Shown: piece by piece, positions 1-9,219 of the stretch
Numbering within the stretch: position 1 is the first letter of the stretch
How the letters are laid out: each line of letters starts with the position of its first letter
Assembly: GCA_000987045.1 (NCBI GenBank)
Contig: LAKY01000073.1
Span: 21,498 to 85,497, forward strand
Direction: 5' to 3'
Origin: Clostridiales bacterium PH28_bin88
Lineage (GTDB): Bacteria > Bacillota > PH28-bin88
Length of the DNA stretch: 64,000 bases
Position numbers and translations under genes: made by a program
Notes under the pieces: model-generated
What the model saw: the letters and a program-made list of their open reading frames with translations, nothing else
What the model was told of the DNA's origin: nothing
Database searches by the model: none

Positions 1-586
1 TATGCAGCCCCTGGCGCTCCAGCTCGGCTGCGAAATTGAGGAAACGGTCGAACTGCCGGTGAGTAAACTCCTTGTCTACCTCATCCGCCACCGCAAAGTG
101 GGTAAAGACCCCCTCAAGTTCCAGGTGGGACAGCCGGGCTATCTGGAAGAGGGTGCGAACCGCCTCCGGCCCCGGCAGGACACCAATTCGCCCCATTCCC
201 GTATCCACCTTGACGTGGACGGTGGCGCGCCGGCCGACCCTGGCCGCAACCCGGGAGATGTATTCAGCCTGCTGGTAGGTGTAAACCGTCTGCGCAATCG
301 CCGCCCGGATGGCGTCCTCCGCCTGTTCAGGAGGGGTATACCCCAGCACCATGATGGGCACACCCAACCCGTTACGCCGTAACACCAGGGCTTCTCCCAC
401 CCTGGCCACTGCCAGGCGGTCCGCCCCGTTGGCCAGGGCGGTGCGGGCGACCTTGATGGCACCGTGGCCGTATCCGTTGGCTTTTACTACCGCCATCAAC
501 TTGGCCGAGGATCGCGTGACCCGCCGGATCTCCCGGACGTTATGCGCTATCGCTCCCAGGTCTATTTCCGCCCAGACAGGTTCCAT
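1..586 (-). CDS. alr: Alanine racemase, N-terminal part (3' end of gene runs off the window)
   Basis: Reverse-strand translation by eye from ATG at 586: [22 protein letters not shown]...[23 protein letters not shown]..., with the PLP-lysine motif KANGYGHG. Absent from the ORF track because it has no stop inside the window. Confidence 0.9.
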   Translation of the reverse strand, partial: MEPVWAEIDLGAIAHNVREIRRVTRSSAKLMAVVKANGYGHGAIKVARTALANGADRLAVARVGEALVLRRNGLGVPIMVLGYTPPEQAEDAIRAAIAQTVYTYQQAEYISRVAARVGRRATVHVKVDTGMGRIGVLPGPEAVRTLFQIARLSHLELEGVFTHFAVADEVDKEFTHRQFDRFLNFAAELERQGLH

Positions 587-945
587 TTCCCCACCTCCCG
601 GATAGCGCTATGATCAAGTCTTTGCCGTACCATCAGAAAGTATAACTTTCTGTGGCATAAGTGCAACTAAGGCTTCCGCCTGCGCCCAAGGCTTGGCGCA
701 AGCCAAGTTTTCTTTATTATTTGCGCTTTTAATGTGCTTTGTACCCCCGTGTAGTAGACGTTTTCTATCACTTTACAGTTCCCAAATATATATTTTTCCA
801 ACCATAAGTTAATTCCACCGGGATGTACAGATTCCTTCACAGGGTGTGAAGTTTTCGCAAGAAAAAAGGGGCACACTACCTGGACAATATGTGGTAAAAT
901 TACGTACAGAGTTGCAACTACCAGACTGGTTTTAAGGAGGTTATT

Positions 946-1749
946 GTGGGGATGACCGGCAACATTTTCGGGAAAGGATACTGGGCACTCGTTCTGGGAG
1001 CTTCCAGTGGTTTTGGCGAGGCCACGGCGCTGGAACTCTCCCGCCAGGGCATGAATATCTTCGGGGTACACCTGGACCGCAAGGCCACCATGCCTAACGT
1101 CGAGCGCATCATTAAAGAAATACAGTCTATGGGGTCTGAAGCCGTATTCTTTAATATCAACGCCGCCGACCCAAAAGCCATGGACAAGGCAATCCTAGAA
1201 ATACAGGACAAGGTCTCTCCCTCGCCCGGTGGGTTAAGCGTGCTGCTACACTCACTGGCCTTTGGTACATTAAAGCCGTTTATCGGGGAGGATGTCTTGA
1301 ACCCTTCCCAGCTGGACATGACGCTGAACGTGATGGCCAACAGCCTGGTGTTTTGGACCCAAAAACTCGTAAGCCGCCACCTCTTTTTACGGGGAGGCCG
1401 CATCTTCGCCATGACCAGTTCCGGTTCGAACCGGGTGTTACCGGCCTACGGGGGTGTATCCGCCGCCAAGTGCGCCCTGGAATCCCACTGCCGCCAACTG
1501 GCCATGGAACTGGCTCCTTTAGCCATTACCGCCAACGCAATCCGGGCCGGTGTCACTGATACGCCGGCCCTGCGGAAAATCCCCGGTAACGAAGTGATTA
1601 TCGAGAAAGCCCTTTCCCATAACCCTTACGGCCGGCTGACCACGCCCGCCGATGTGGCGCAGGCCATCGCCGCCCTCTGCGACCCGCGAGCCCACTGGAT
1701 TAACGGCAACGTCATCAACGTGGACGGCGGAGAAGAGATGACCGGGTAA
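946..1749 (+). CDS. SDR family oxidoreductase (enoyl-ACP reductase-like)
   Basis: GASSGFG nucleotide-binding motif and YGGVSAAK (YxxxK) catalytic motif; AAGGAGG SD before GTG 946 (ATG 952 is an alternative start). Confidence 0.85.
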   Translation: MGMTGNIFGKGYWALVLGASSGFGEATALELSRQGMNIFGVHLDRKATMPNVERIIKEIQSMGSEAVFFNINAADPKAMDKAILEIQDKVSPSPGGLSVLLHSLAFGTLKPFIGEDVLNPSQLDMTLNVMANSLVFWTQKLVSRHLFLRGGRIFAMTSSGSNRVLPAYGGVSAAKCALESHCRQLAMELAPLAITANAIRAGVTDTPALRKIPGNEVIIEKALSHNPYGRLTTPADVAQAIAALCDPRAHWINGNVINVDGGEEMTG

Positions 1750-1763
1750 CGCACCCGGTTTTC

Positions 1764-3068
1764 TTATTTTCTTCCCGCGCACAGCCTGGCGCTGGCGGGG
1801 TGAGTCCTTAAGACCATTAATACCACCGGACCAACCAGCGCCCCCAGGCCCAGGAGGGTAAAGCCCACTCCCCAGCCCAGCGGTTCGCCGAAGTAATCCA
1901 GGATCCAGCCGAAAAAGGCAGGCGACGCAGTGGCTGCCCCGAACCCCAAGAAGGACTGCACCGCCATCACCCTCCCAAGGTATCCCGGTGGGGCCAGTTC
2001 GGTCACCCCCGTAGAAAAGATCGGCGAGTCGGCGTTGACAGTCAGGCTGTAAACGATCCCTACCAGGAGAATCAAGAAAAAAGAAGCTCCGACCAGCCAG
2101 CCGAACACCAGGGAACACAGGGCACTAAGCACCATAATGCCGGCGGCGGTGGCGGTGCGGCCAAAGTGATCCGACAGCCAGCCGGCCAGCCCGGTGGACA
2201 GCGCCCCCAGAAAGACGGAAATGGAGGTCAACTGGGCGGCCCAGAAAACCGCATTGCCTGAGCCCGTTTCGGAAGCAGCGAGTACACTGTTCAAAAATGG
2301 GGCCATCCATGAACGCATCCCGTACATCTCCCACATGTGGGCGACGTAAGCCAAAATCATCAGCAGGGTGGGCAGGTCAACCGGGACCAATCGCCCTGGC
2401 GCCGGCCTGGAAGCCTGTTTCGCCACCCGGCCTCCCATGCCCGCCTGTTCCCCCCGTTCAATAACCACCTCCCGCGGCTTTACCGCAGGTACAGGCATGA
2501 CCCGCCCCCTCCAGAGGAGGTACACCGCCAAAAGAATGGCGGTGGAACTGGCCAGGGAAACGACCATGTATCCCGTTTTCCAGCCATATGCGGCAGCCAG
2601 CGCCCCGGTGGCCGCAAAGGACAAGGCATTACCCAGGACAAAGCAGGCCACGTAAAACCCAACTATTCTTCCCCGCCGCTCGCTCCCGTACGCCTCGGAA
2701 ATCAATCGCAAGCCAGGCATGTACACCCCGCCCAGCCCGGCCCCCGCTATCCCCCGAAAGACCATGCCGGTAAGCGTGTCACTGGCCAGCAAGGGCAGCA
2801 GGACACTCCCGGCAAAGCTAAGAGTGGCCCCAACCAGGACCACGTAGCGGGTGTTGATCCTGTCGGTGACGGATAGGGCCAGTAAAACCGAGGCAATGTA
2901 GCCCCCCTGGAAAGCGGAGAGGATTGCTCCCGACTGGGCATGGGAAATTCCCCACTCCTGCTCCACCAGGGTCAGAACCGCTGAAAAGCTGGACGCCGGC
3001 AGCAACACCAGCAAAAGTATCCCGCACAGCAGGGGTACCATGGTCATGTCCTTTTCTTGCTGCGTCAA
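1764..3068 (-). CDS. MFS transporter
   Basis: 434-aa, ~12 TM hydrophobic protein with MFS-type SDHFGR loop motif. Confidence 0.85.
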   Translation of the reverse strand: MTQQEKDMTMVPLLCGILLLVLLPASSFSAVLTLVEQEWGISHAQSGAILSAFQGGYIASVLLALSVTDRINTRYVVLVGATLSFAGSVLLPLLASDTLTGMVFRGIAGAGLGGVYMPGLRLISEAYGSERRGRIVGFYVACFVLGNALSFAATGALAAAYGWKTGYMVVSLASSTAILLAVYLLWRGRVMPVPAVKPREVVIERGEQAGMGGRVAKQASRPAPGRLVPVDLPTLLMILAYVAHMWEMYGMRSWMAPFLNSVLAASETGSGNAVFWAAQLTSISVFLGALSTGLAGWLSDHFGRTATAAGIMVLSALCSLVFGWLVGASFFLILLVGIVYSLTVNADSPIFSTGVTELAPPGYLGRVMAVQSFLGFGAATASPAFFGWILDYFGEPLGWGVGFTLLGLGALVGPVVLMVLRTHPASARLCAGRK

Positions 3069-3090
3069 ATTCTGTCACTCCTAACAAGAG

Positions 3091-3117
3091 GCAAGAAGCA
3101 GGAGGCAGGAAGCAAGA
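3091..3117. repeat. Short A/G-rich dispersed repeat, copy 1 (GCAAGAAGCAGGAGGCAGGAAGCAAGA)
   Basis: 26/27 identical to 7490..7516. Confidence 0.8.
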
Positions 3118-3203
3118 ACAAGGGAAAGGATTGGCGAAGCCAATCCAACAGGAGGTCTTGCCTCTTTCATCTTGTATCTAGCTTTATGTAACCAAGTCTA
3201 CCG

Positions 3204-4769
3204 CTAGTCCTCCGGGCCTACCTCCAGATCTCGCCAGATAGTAGGCAGCATCTCCAGGATGTCCCCGGCAATCAAGCCCCGGTGGCCCTTGGACCGGGCA
3301 GCCAGGTCTCCGGCAGCGCCGTGGACAAACACCCCTACCGCTGCAGCCACCGGCGCCGCCAGCCCCTGGGCCATCAACCCGGCGATGACGCCTGTCAGTA
3401 CATCTCCGCTCCCGCCGGTAGCCATCCCCGGGTTGCCGGTGGGATTGAGAAAGGTCTCCCCGCCGGGGCTCGCCACCACTGTTTTCGCTCCTTTAAGTAC
3501 CACCGTTACTCCCCAGTCTTTTGCCGCCTGTTCGGCCCCCTTTAACCTGTCTTCTTGTACCCGGGCTGCCGCCACGTCTAACAGCCGGGCCATCTCTCCC
3601 GGATGGGGGGTTATTACCACCGGGACACCAAGGGAGGGAAAAAGGCCGGTAGCCCCGGCCAGGGCGTTCAAACCGTCGGCGTCTATTACCACCGGCACTT
3701 TCAACTGGGGTAACAACCGGCGTACCCATTCCACCGTCGCCGGGTGCCGCCCGATACCCATTCCCAGAGCAACCACCGTCGCGTCCCGCGCCAACTCCAG
3801 CACCGGCGCCACAGCTTCCATGCTAAACGACCGGGCATCCGTCTCGGGCAAGGGGCTGGTCATCACCTCGGTGGTCTTGGTTTCCAACACCGGGTGCAGG
3901 GAACGAGGCACCGCCGCGGTCACCAGTCCCGCCCCGCTCCTCAAAGCCGCCTGGGCAGACAGGGTAACAGCCCCGGTCATCCCTTCCGACCCTCCCACCA
4001 CCAGCACCCGCCCGAAGCTGCCCTTGTGGGCGGACGGCTCCCGCCGCGGGAGTTGAGCGCTGCACCAGGAAGGGGTAAGCAGTTCCCGCTTCAACGGGCG
4101 ACCGGAGACCAACCGGGCCGGCAGGGAAATGTCCGCCACCGTCACGTCCCCCGCGTACCGGGCGCCCGGCTCCAGGTAAAGGCCAAGTTTTGGCAGTCCG
4201 AAGGTGACAGTACGGGTAGCCTGGACACATGGGCCGTACACCTTGCCGGTATTGGCCTCCAACCCTGAGGGCAGGTCCACCGCCACCAACGGCCGGTGAG
4301 CGGAGTTGATCTGGCGGATCACCTGGGCAATGGTTCCCATGGCCGCGCCCTTAAACCCCGTACCGTAAATGGCATCCACCAGCACATCGGCGTGCAACAG
4401 AGCGATATCCACCCGCTGCAGGTCTTTTTCCGCCTGGAGCGGGTAGATTTTAACCCCCATCTGCTCGAGGATGTCCAGGTTGACGCGGGCGTCCCCCCTC
4501 ACGTCCTCCGGCCGGCCCAACAGAAAAACCTTGACTTCCGCCCTCTTGTTAGCTAAATGGCGGGCCACCACAAAGCCGTCCCCACCGTTATTGCCCTTAC
4601 CGGCAAAGACCAGTACCCGTTTCCCCGCCACCTCACCCTCCAGGATCTCCAGCACCGCATCCAGCACCCGGAGACCGGCATTCTCCATCAGGACGATGCC
4701 GGGAATACCGTACTGGCTGGAAGCCAATTGATCCAGTTCCCTCATTTCTTCTGCCGTAACCAGTTTCAT
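3204..4769 (-). CDS. nnr: Bifunctional NAD(P)H-hydrate epimerase / ADP-dependent NAD(P)H-hydrate dehydratase
   Basis: YjeF_N-like N-terminus (GKGNNGGDGFVVARHL) and carbohydrate-kinase-like C-terminus (TGNPGMATGGSGDVLTGVIAGL). Confidence 0.92.
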   Translation of the reverse strand: MKLVTAEEMRELDQLASSQYGIPGIVLMENAGLRVLDAVLEILEGEVAGKRVLVFAGKGNNGGDGFVVARHLANKRAEVKVFLLGRPEDVRGDARVNLDILEQMGVKIYPLQAEKDLQRVDIALLHADVLVDAIYGTGFKGAAMGTIAQVIRQINSAHRPLVAVDLPSGLEANTGKVYGPCVQATRTVTFGLPKLGLYLEPGARYAGDVTVADISLPARLVSGRPLKRELLTPSWCSAQLPRREPSAHKGSFGRVLVVGGSEGMTGAVTLSAQAALRSGAGLVTAAVPRSLHPVLETKTTEVMTSPLPETDARSFSMEAVAPVLELARDATVVALGMGIGRHPATVEWVRRLLPQLKVPVVIDADGLNALAGATGLFPSLGVPVVITPHPGEMARLLDVAAARVQEDRLKGAEQAAKDWGVTVVLKGAKTVVASPGGETFLNPTGNPGMATGGSGDVLTGVIAGLMAQGLAAPVAAAVGVFVHGAAGDLAARSKGHRGLIAGDILEMLPTIWRDLEVGPED

Positions 4770-4812
4770 ACCGTTCTCCCCCTACCCGGTTTCCCCATGA
4801 AACCCGTAAACA

Positions 4813-5202
4813 TTATTCCGCCACCACCACAGCCAGGGCATGGCCGCGGCTGTGGGACAGGGTGAGCATCCACCGGGAAATGCCCTGTTCCCCGGCCAAA
4901 CGGCTGGCCCGCCCGTGGAGGACAAGTTCCGGCCGGCCGTTTTCCCTGGAAGTCACCTCGATCTCCGTCCAACCAATAGCGCCCCAGCCAGTCCCCAGTA
5001 CCTTCATCACCGCCTCCTTGGCAGCAAACCGGGCAGCCAGGGAGGTTTCGGGAGCAGCCTTTTGGAAACAGTACTTCACCTCGGCGGGTGTGTAGACCCG
5101 CCGGCAAAATGCATCGGGCCGGCGCACCAGCACCTGCCGGATGCGTTCCACCTCAATCAGGTCCGCTCCAACCCCTTTCAGCATTTTGCACCGTCCTTTC
5201 AC
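4813..5202 (-). CDS. acpS: Holo-[acyl-carrier-protein] synthase
   Basis: GVGADLIEVERIR and RFAAKEAVMKVLGTG motifs; adjacent to nnr, a common arrangement. Confidence 0.93.
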   Translation of the reverse strand: MKGRCKMLKGVGADLIEVERIRQVLVRRPDAFCRRVYTPAEVKYCFQKAAPETSLAARFAAKEAVMKVLGTGWGAIGWTEIEVTSRENGRPELVLHGRASRLAGEQGISRWMLTLSHSRGHALAVVVAE

Positions 5203-5393
5203 ATGCTAAATAAAATATATTAAACTATATTTGCCTTCTTCACAGCAATCCCTGCCGCCCAAACCATGATTCCCCTCGCCAGGAAAAACTTTTTGTTGTT
5301 TGTGACCATTCTGCACTAACCGTCAGCAGGAATATACATAGGTATTATCGAAATATTTGGCCATACGTTGAATCCGGAAAGGAGGGCAGAGGC

Positions 5394-6701
5394 GTGTATT
5401 TTAAGGTCGCAGGTATTGCCGGTTTATTGAGCGGGCTGCAGATTCTTCTTTTACTGCGATTGTTTGCCCTACAGGCCTGGCAGGTCGGACTGACCATTTT
5501 TGTCATCAACCTTGCCACCCTGGTGGCCATCTCAAGTTGGCTGAAACCGCGCCCCAAGCCCAAGGAGGATGCTCTACTCCCCCCCTTTGACCCTACCGTA
5601 ATGATCGCGCATGAAACTCTACCCGTATTGCGGCGGGGGCTCAACGAGGAGACTGCCCACAAGACCGCCCAGATTATCCAGAAGATCAGCGAGGTGCCGG
5701 CGGTAGCCATCACCGACAAGGAAAGGGTGCTGGCCTATATCGGGGTTGGCTGTGAAAAGCACCATCCCGGCGACCGCATCCTGACCGAGGCCACCAGGCA
5801 GGTAATTGCCACAGGGTTGCACAAAGTGGTTCAGACCAGCCAGGAGCTAAACTGTACGGTGAAAAACTGCGAGTGTCCCCTGGCGGCGGCGGTAATCGTC
5901 CCCCTTAAGTCCCGTGACGAAGTCATCGGATCACTGAAACTGTACCAGACCAAGGACGGGCAGCTGCCACCCCACGTGATCAGGCTGGCAATCGGCATCG
6001 CCCAGTTGTTGAGCATCCAAATGGAATTGGCTGAAGTGGACAGGCAAACCCAACTGGTCACCCTGGCTAAACTGGATGCCCTGCATGCCCAGATCAACCC
6101 GCACTTTTTGTTTAATACTCTTAACACCATCATCATGTACAGCAGGACCAACCCGCAAAGGGCCCGGAGGCTATTAATCCATCTGGCCGACTTCTTCCGG
6201 CGGACCCTGAAGCGCCACGGCCACTACGTAACCCTGCAGGAAGAATTGGAATGCGTGCATACCTACCTGGTTCTGGAGAAGGCCCGGTTCGGGAAAAAAC
6301 TTCATATCATCGAGGACGTGGATCAAAGTTTATTGGGATACCGGGTGCCTGTGCTCAGCATCCAGCCGTTAGTGGAGAACGCCGTGAAACATGGCATCTC
6401 TCCCAAGTTGAGCAAGGGGGCGGTGCGCATCGCCGCCCGCTTGGAAGGTCCGGAACTGGTAATCACCGTCACCGACGATGGTGTCGGGATCCCCACCGAC
6501 AAGCTGGCGCTGGTGCTTAAACCCGGTTACGGCTCCGGCAACGGGGTCGGACTGAGCAACGTCCACGAGCGGTTAAAGAGCCTTTACCACAATAATACCG
6601 GGCTCACGGTGATCAGTACCGAAGGAAAGGGGACGACCATCTCCTTCCGAGTACCATCAGAGAGCCAGGAGCGTAAATACCAGGAGCTGGAGGCCTTATG
6701 A
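5394..6701 (+). CDS. LytS-type sensor histidine kinase (GAF-like + His_kinase + HATPase)
   Basis: ALHAQINPHFLFNTLNTI H-box; N box LVENAVKHGI; G boxes DDGVGI and GNGVGLSNVHERL. Confidence 0.9.
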   Translation: MYFKVAGIAGLLSGLQILLLLRLFALQAWQVGLTIFVINLATLVAISSWLKPRPKPKEDALLPPFDPTVMIAHETLPVLRRGLNEETAHKTAQIIQKISEVPAVAITDKERVLAYIGVGCEKHHPGDRILTEATRQVIATGLHKVVQTSQELNCTVKNCECPLAAAVIVPLKSRDEVIGSLKLYQTKDGQLPPHVIRLAIGIAQLLSIQMELAEVDRQTQLVTLAKLDALHAQINPHFLFNTLNTIIMYSRTNPQRARRLLIHLADFFRRTLKRHGHYVTLQEELECVHTYLVLEKARFGKKLHIIEDVDQSLLGYRVPVLSIQPLVENAVKHGISPKLSKGAVRIAARLEGPELVITVTDDGVGIPTDKLALVLKPGYGSGNGVGLSNVHERLKSLYHNNTGLTVISTEGKGTTISFRVPSESQERKYQELEAL

Positions 6702-7480
6702 CATTAAAGGCGTTAATAGTGGACGACGAGTACCCGGCACGCAAGGAATTGCGATATCTATTGGAAAACTTCTTTGACGTGGAAGTGGTTGGAGAGGCCA
6801 CCAACGCCCAGGAGGCCTTGAAATTAATCTCCGCCATTAATTATACCGTGGTGTTTGTGGATATCCAGATGCCCGGGATGACCGGCCTGGAACTGGGTGA
6901 ATTGCTGCAGCAGCACTCCGGCTTCCCCTACGTGATCTTCGTCACCGCCTTCGAGGAGTACGCCGTCAAGGCCTTCGAGGTGGATGCGGTGGACTACCTC
7001 TTAAAGCCCTTCGATCAGCGCCGGTTGGGCCAGGCCCTGGAAAAGGTCCGGAAACTGGTGGAACAAAACCAGGCCAGGCAGCGGGACAGCAAAAACTACC
7101 CCGGCGAACAGGGTGACCCCTCCCGCCAGGAACAATACCTTGATCAGCTAGACCGCCTCCCCGCGGAAAAGCAGGGCAAGACCTTGCTGATCAGCCCTGA
7201 AGAAATCATCTATGCTTACGTTCAGGAAGATGCGGTTTACATCCGTACCGACAAGGATACTCTCTTAAGCCGCTTTTCCTTAAAGGAGCTGGAAGGCCGC
7301 TTGGACCCCAAGCACTTTTTCCGCTCCCACCGCCGCTTTATCGTTAACCTGACCAAGGTACGGGAGATTATCCCTTTCTTTAACGGCACCTATTCGCTGG
7401 TCCTACTGGACGAAGGGGGCAGTGAAGTCCCGGTCAGCCGCAACCACGCCCGCCGCCTCCGGGAACTTCTCGGCATCTAG
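6698..7480 (+). CDS. LytTR-family response regulator
   Basis: Receiver domain (VDDEYPARKELRYLL, FVDIQMPGMTG) followed by LytTR DNA-binding domain (FFRSHRRFIVNLTKV); overlaps the kinase stop codon. Confidence 0.92.
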   Translation: MTLKALIVDDEYPARKELRYLLENFFDVEVVGEATNAQEALKLISAINYTVVFVDIQMPGMTGLELGELLQQHSGFPYVIFVTAFEEYAVKAFEVDAVDYLLKPFDQRRLGQALEKVRKLVEQNQARQRDSKNYPGEQGDPSRQEQYLDQLDRLPAEKQGKTLLISPEEIIYAYVQEDAVYIRTDKDTLLSRFSLKELEGRLDPKHFFRSHRRFIVNLTKVREIIPFFNGTYSLVLLDEGGSEVPVSRNHARRLRELLGI

Positions 7481-7489
7481 CTTCAGGAA

Positions 7490-7516
7490 GCAAGAAACAG
7501 GAGGCAGGAAGCAAGA
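7490..7516. repeat. Short A/G-rich dispersed repeat, copy 2
   Basis: 26/27 identical to 3091..3117. Confidence 0.8.
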
Positions 7517-7517
7517 T

Positions 7518-7697
7518 TAAAGCGTAAGTCCCATTAGTACCGCGGAATAGAAATGCCCGTCCAACAAAAACTCGCGGGTCAAGAGCCCCTCTTTCATACA
7601 AACCCAACCGCTCGTACAGCCTCATGGCGTTCAGGTTGTCTTCCCTTACCCGGAGGTTGATTTTTTTGATTACCTTCCCTTCCCTGGCCCACTGGAT
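7518..7697 (-). pseudogene. GNAT acetyltransferase C-terminal remnant
   Basis: Translation IQWAREGKVIKKINLRVREDNLNAMRLYERLGLYERG... resembles the GNAT motif B region; no upstream acetyl-CoA-binding motif A. Confidence 0.6.
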
Positions 7698-7879
7698 CAT
7701 ATGACATATACTGCAATAGTAACTCCTTACAACTTTATCCGTCAAGTGAATTGCCAGTTCCTAGCAACACATTTTCGTCACGTCTTGACGCCCGCGGATT
7801 CTTTTGGCAGCCAGTACATAGCTGCCGGCTATTGAGCCATACTAGTTGGTAGGTTTCGGAATAGGAGGTGATGATACAG

Positions 7880-8059
7880 ATGATGCACCAAGAGATCCAG
7901 CAGTGTATTGACCGATGCACCAAAACGGCCCAGATGATCCGCGGTATCACCAACAACATGGTGGATCACAGAGCACGGCTGGCCCTGGCTGAAGCCGACC
8001 GGCACATTGAAATGTGTATCCACGATTGCCTGGACGCCAAGGAAATGGCTAAATCCTAA
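7880..8059 (+). CDS. Small Cys/His-containing helical protein (paralogue A)
   Basis: AGGAGGTG SD; MMHQEIQQCIDRCTKTAQMI...ADRHIEMCIHDCLDAKEMAKS; paralogous to the next ORF. Confidence 0.75.
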   Translation: MMHQEIQQCIDRCTKTAQMIRGITNNMVDHRARLALAEADRHIEMCIHDCLDAKEMAKS

Positions 8060-8076
8060 ACTCGAAGGGAGTGATG

Positions 8077-8259
8077 ATGATGGATCAAAAGCAGCAGATC
8101 CAGCAATGCATCAAGGACTGCCAACAGGTGATCACTGACCTGCAATCCGTCTCCAACCGGGCTCAGGACCAGAAGATGAAAGCCACTTTAAACGAGTCCG
8201 TGCATCACCTGGAAATGTGTATGCGAGAGTGTGAATTCGCCTCCAAGCAAGCTCCTTAA
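8077..8259 (+). CDS. Small Cys/His-containing helical protein (paralogue B)
   Basis: MMDQKQQIQQCIKDCQQVITDL...ESVHHLEMCMRECEFASKQAP; same Q-Q-C-I-x2-C ... H-x-E-M-C-x3-C pattern as paralogue A. Confidence 0.75.
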   Translation: MMDQKQQIQQCIKDCQQVITDLQSVSNRAQDQKMKATLNESVHHLEMCMRECEFASKQAP

Positions 8260-8272
8260 AAACAGAAGGTGT

Positions 8273-8313
8273 AAAAATAATCCCTGGCCGCAACGCAACC
8301 AGGGATTATTTTT
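8273..8313. terminator. Intrinsic (bidirectional) terminator
   Basis: Perfect stem AAAAATAATCCCTGG / CCAGGGATTATTTTT between convergent genes. Confidence 0.9.
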
Positions 8314-8314
8314 G

Positions 8315-8833
8315 CTACATTATTTGTCTCACCCAGCCCCGCGGCAGGTTCAGGCGCGTGTCCACCAGGTGAACGATAAATACCTGGGGTTTGAGATCTT
8401 TAGGCGCAATCTCGATGTTGAGCCGGGCGTACTCCTTGGAGGAAAAGAAATAGGAATCTACCATCCCGTCCGCCCTCTTCGCCACCGGGGTGTTTTCAAA
8501 AGGCGTTCCATTCAGGTTGTTAAGGTAGTTAATTACCCTTTTTTGGCCGGGAGTAAACTTCTCGGGTTGATCATTGACCTGCTGCCAGGGCTGGCGGCGC
8601 ACGACGATAATGTCAGCGGTGGTGAAAAACTCCCGCCTGCCGTTCCATTTAAAGTCAAGCACCAGCCCCTTGTCGTTTTCCATCAGATAATAAGTGATGT
8701 CGTCAGGATCGGAGACGTATCGGTTATCAATTATCGACAGGATAACCTCCTGGGCAGGGTAAAACGAGGCAATAAAAATACCAAGGCTCAGGATAACCAG
8801 AAAAGCGTATTTCAAAAAATGAACGGCCTTCAC
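8315..8833 (-). CDS. Hypothetical membrane-anchored protein
   Basis: 172-aa ORF with one N-terminal TM helix; no family recognised. Confidence 0.65.
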   Translation of the reverse strand: MKAVHFLKYAFLVILSLGIFIASFYPAQEVILSIIDNRYVSDPDDITYYLMENDKGLVLDFKWNGRREFFTTADIIVVRRQPWQQVNDQPEKFTPGQKRVINYLNNLNGTPFENTPVAKRADGMVDSYFFSSKEYARLNIEIAPKDLKPQVFIVHLVDTRLNLPRGWVRQIM

Positions 8834-9010
8834 CGTCTCCCCCCCTACTTGGAGCTAAACAAGATGAAGAGTTTCGACAAATTTGTAGGTATTTCGCATA
8901 CATTTCAATTTACTACTACGCCAAAAAGGAGTCAAGTGACAATCATCGCCTTCCGCACGTGCTTTGAACGTTTTTACTCAAATAATAGGGTCACCAGTCC
9001 CTGTGCCGTA

Positions 9011-9190
9011 CAAGAAAGGCGACTTTCATCGCCTTCGGCGACTTTTCGAAAGTCGCCTTTCTTGTCCGCTAGGGGCTGCCGCCCCTTCGGCGGCCTTCGG
9101 CCTGAGCACCCCGCAAGAGTAGGGGGGCTCACCCCCCTATAACCCCCCAGGTATAGGAAATTATCCACAGGACCATAATTTCCTGTACCT
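9011..9190. repeat. ~180-bp structured dispersed repeat, copy 1
   Basis: Near-identical to 36408..36590; contains several hairpins (AAGAAAGGCGACTTTC/GAAAGTCGCCTTTCTT; UUCG tetraloops; TAGGGGGG/CCCCCCTA; AGGTATAGGAAATTAT/ATAATTTCCTGTACCT). Confidence 0.92.
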
Positions 9191-9197
9191 AGATTAA

Positions 9198-9215
9198 GAC
9201 CACCTGCCGGTGGTC
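9198..9215. terminator. Hairpin downstream of M23 peptidase gene
   Basis: GACCACC-TGCC-GGTGGTC. Confidence 0.45.
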
Positions 9216-9219
9216 TCCA

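Noticed and set aside
3259-4056. 265-aa plus-strand ORF opposite nnr
   Set aside because: Ala/Pro/Thr-rich antisense ORF typical of a high-GC reverse frame.
8231-9142. 303-aa plus-strand ORF
   Set aside because: Mostly antisense to the 172-aa membrane protein and runs into the hairpin repeat; no family-like sequence.
9161-9169. Perfect DnaA-box sequence TTATCCACA in repeat copy 1
   Set aside because: It is the loop edge of a hairpin in a dispersed repeat, is mutated (TTATCTACA) in copy 2, and there is no cluster of boxes or dnaA/dnaN context.
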